DNA from: Gemmatimonadota bacterium | GTDB lineage: Bacteria; Gemmatimonadota; Gemmatimonadetes; Palauibacterales; Palauibacteraceae | Direction: 5' to 3' | DNA length: 7,629 nt | Assembly: GCA_029863105.1 (NCBI GenBank) | Contig: JAOTWC010000068.1 | Span: 1-7,629, forward strand | Shown here: piece after piece, positions 5,798 to 7,629 of the stretch | How positions within the stretch are numbered: the stretch's first letter is position 1 | Layout: each line of letters begins with the position of its first letter | Position numbers and translations under genes: made by a program | Notes under the pieces: model-generated | The model's database searches: none | Told to the model about the DNA's origin: nothing | Seen by the model: the letters and a program-made list of their open reading frames with translations, nothing else

Positions 5798-7629
5798 TCC
5801 GCCGTCCTCGGGGCCACCGCCGCGCGTCGCGGCACCGGTATACCGGTCGGCGCGACACCTTCGGCCCGCAGGTATTCCTGCATCAACCGCATGGCCAGGG
5901 GCACGGCAAGGGAGGTCGTGTTGTCCGGATGGCCATTCTCGACGATGGCCGCAATGACGATCCGGGGATCGTCGACCGGCCCGAAACCGACGAACCAGGA
6001 ATGCGGCTCACCATGCGGATTCTGGGCCGTTCCCGTCTTGCCTGCCACGACATACTCAGAAGGGCGGTACGGAAACGCCGTCCCTTTCGGGTCGTTCACT
6101 ACCGCGACCAGAGCTTCGACCAGCTCCTGCCGATGGATGGCCGACAGTTCCAGGCTCCACGGCGCGCGGCGTGCGTCCAGGACCTCGCTCCTGCGGAGGT
6201 GGGGAACCGGCGGAGCACCGCCCACTGCCAGAGCCGCATAGAACTGCGCCATCCCGAGCAAGGACTGCGATATCTCGCCCTGACCGATCGACAGGTTCAA
6301 CGTGACCGACTCGGTCCAGCCGCGCGGGCCGAAACGATTGTCGTACCATTCGCGTGTCGGCGGCACCTGTCCGCGCACCTCCGACGGCAAGTCCAGCCCC
6401 GTTCGCGAGTTGAAGCCCAGGGCGTCCGTGCCGGCGAGGAGCCGGTCGAGGCCGAGTCGCATCCCCAGTTGATAGAAGAAGACGTTGCAACTTTCCTTGA
6501 TGGCCCCGGCGAGATCGAGGTTCCCGTGGCCCACGTCTTTCCAGCAACGGAATGTTCTCGTCCCATACTGCAGGGTGCCCGCACAGCTCGACGGCATGTG
6601 TGTGTCCATGGTCGCGAGCCCGTCGTTCAACGCCAGGGATGCCAGCAGGAGCTTCCAGGTGGAGCCCGGCGGGTACAGGGCCGCTGCGGCCCGGTTCAGC
6701 AACGGCTGATCCGGGTCATCCCTCAGGAGGGCCCAATCGGCGTTCGAGATCCCTCCGATGAACTTGTTCGGGTCGTACGTCGGATGACTGTAGAGGAGCA
6801 GCACTTCCCCGTTGCGGGGATCGAATGCCACCACCCCTCCTTTCATCGTATCCGGAAACAGCGAGTCTGCGAGTTGCTGGAGAGTCAAATCCAGGGACAG
6901 CCTGAGATCTTCCCCCGGAACGGATGGAATCGAGGGCCGCGGACCGAATTCGCTGACAATCGAACCGCGCGCGTTGACCTCCACGAAATGGACCCCCGGC
7001 GTTCCACCCACCTCGGCTTCGTACTGGCGCTCCAGGCCCCCCTTACCAACCGAGCGCCCGGGCTCATATCCCTCGAACTCCGGCAGCTCCAGCTCTGCTT
7101 CGCTGATCTCGCCGACATATCCCACGACGTGAGCGATCGGCGGTCCGGGTGGGTATCGCCTACGCGGATGCATTTCGATCACCGCCGTACGGAACTGCGG
7201 GCGGCGCTGCTCGATCGCAGCCACCTGATCCTGATCCAGGTCGTCGCGGACGATCACCGAAGAGGTGGGCCGCTGGCGAAACTGATCCACCAGGTCGGTG
7301 ATTTCCTCGGCACTCAGCCCCACATGCGGCGCCAGTCGCGCCAGCGTCGCGCGCACGGAGTCCACCGGACCCGGCAGCACGGACAGCGAATACCCCGGGA
7401 CATTTTCCGCCAGGAGCAGACCCCGTCGGTCGACGATGGACCCGCGTGCCGGTGGTATGGTCAGCGCCCGAAGGCGATTCTCTTCCGAGCGCAGCCGGTA
7501 TTCCGTCCGGCCGATGACCTGCAGACGGAAGAAGCTGATCAGCAGGATTCCGATGGCCAGCCACAGCAATCCGGCTGCACCCCGCGCCCGCCTGCGCCGA
7601 ATCCGCTTCGCTACGTCTCGAGAGCCGAC
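5794..7629 (-). CDS. mrdA: Penicillin-binding protein 2 (class B transpeptidase), 5' end cut by window edge
   Basis: Elongasome transpeptidase that cross-links new glycan in the periplasm and activates RodA. The frame is open for 611 codons from the right edge to TGA 5794 (E. coli PBP2 is 633), so only a few N-terminal residues are probably missing. Numbering from the first visible codon, a basic cytoplasmic tail (about 9-17, RIRRRRARG) precedes one membrane helix (about 20-38). The pedestal domain starts with ARGSIVDRRGLLLAENVPGY (61-80). The transpeptidase domain holds STWK (323-326, catalytic S323), SCN (380-382) and KTGTAQ (531-536). In-frame TTG 7569 is not the start, since it would cut off the basic tail and begin inside the membrane helix. 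Cys349, Cys362, His368 and Cys381 fall where PBP2s bind zinc. The gene overlaps rodA by 4 bases. mreC/mreD often lie upstream of such pairs, but that region is outside the window. Confidence 0.95.
   Translation of the reverse strand, partial: VGSRDVAKRIRRRRARGAAGLLWLAIGILLISFFRLQVIGRTEYRLRSEENRLRALTIPPARGSIVDRRGLLLAENVPGYSLSVLPGPVDSVRATLARLAPHVGLSAEEITDLVDQFRQRPTSSVIVRDDLDQDQVAAIEQRRPQFRTAVIEMHPRRRYPPGPPIAHVVGYVGEISEAELELPEFEGYEPGRSVGKGGLERQYEAEVGGTPGVHFVEVNARGSIVSEFGPRPSIPSVPGEDLRLSLDLTLQQLADSLFPDTMKGGVVAFDPRNGEVLLLYSHPTYDPNKFIGGISNADWALLRDDPDQPLLNRAAAALYPPGSTWKLLLASLALNDGLATMDTHMPSSCAGTLQYGTRTFRCWKDVGHGNLDLAGAIKESCNVFFYQLGMRLGLDRLLAGTDALGFNSRTGLDLPSEVRGQVPPTREWYDNRFGPRGWTESVTLNLSIGQGEISQSLLGMAQFYAALAVGGAPPVPHLRRSEVLDARRAPWSLELSAIHRQELVEALVAVVNDPKGTAFPYRPSEYVVAGKTGTAQNPHGEPHSWFVGFGPVDDPRIVIAAIVENGHPDNTTSLAVPLAMRLMQEYLRAEGVAPTGIPVPRRAAVAPRTAE
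5806..5809 (-). promoter_or_regulatory. Ribosome binding site of rodA inside mrdA
   Basis: GAGG lies 8 bases before the rodA ATG, within the last codons of mrdA. Together with the ATGA overlap it supports ATG 5797 and coupled synthesis of the two partner proteins. Confidence 0.55.

Noticed and set aside
4994..6241. A 415-codon plus-strand open frame opposite rodA and mrdA
   Set aside because: Its Gln/Arg/His-rich composition mirrors hydrophobic membrane codons on the other strand; both genes beneath it have full motifs.
1..7629. A defence system, mobile element or biosynthetic cluster
   Set aside because: All seven genes are recognisable housekeeping genes with intact motifs and uniform strand and composition. 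No integrase, transposase, direct-repeat array or unexplained open frame remains.

Overview
The window is a dense (about 98% coding), GC-rich (roughly 63-66% by eye) block of seven genes, all on the minus strand and so read from high to low coordinates. Both edges cut a gene. In transcription order: mrdA (PBP2, 5' end beyond the right edge), rodA, accD, folC, a bacilliredoxin-family gene (BrxA/BrxB, formerly DUF1094/YphP), hisS, and proS (3' part beyond the left edge). I found no RNA genes, mobile elements, CRISPR arrays, prophage genes or long repeats.

Layout. 7629-5794 and 5797-4583 hold the elongasome pair: the class B transpeptidase PBP2 and the SEDS glycosyltransferase RodA, joined by a 4-base stop/start overlap. 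A 133-base gap follows, with a possible promoter, before accD (acetyl-CoA carboxylase beta subunit, 4449-3616). accD overlaps folC (3622-2327) by 7 bases. A 95-base gap with the better promoter candidate precedes the bacilliredoxin (2231-1806). hisS (1789-500) follows after 16 bases and proS (486-1, partial) after 13 more. No intergenic stretch exceeds 133 bases, and no hairpin followed by a T-run was seen, so read-through of much of the block is plausible.

How the genes fit together. The first half covers envelope growth (peptidoglycan elongation, the first step of fatty-acid synthesis) and folate activation. The second half covers thiol redox repair and the charging of tRNA-His and tRNA-Pro. 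This is a housekeeping growth cluster, not an accessory or defence island.

Organism. A high-GC diderm bacterium is suggested by the PBP2/RodA elongasome. The ProRS is of the short archaeal/eukaryotic-like type, the HisRS has an unusual motif 3, and a bacilliredoxin is present, a family best known from Firmicutes but also found elsewhere. Together these argue against a typical proteobacterium. Gemmatimonadota or a related FCB-type lineage is my best guess, from recalled gene order and protein flavour, at low to moderate confidence. I did not find a convincing undescribed system. The best leads are the bacilliredoxin with its own promoter candidate, the HisRS motif 3, and a Cys-rich candidate zinc site in PBP2.
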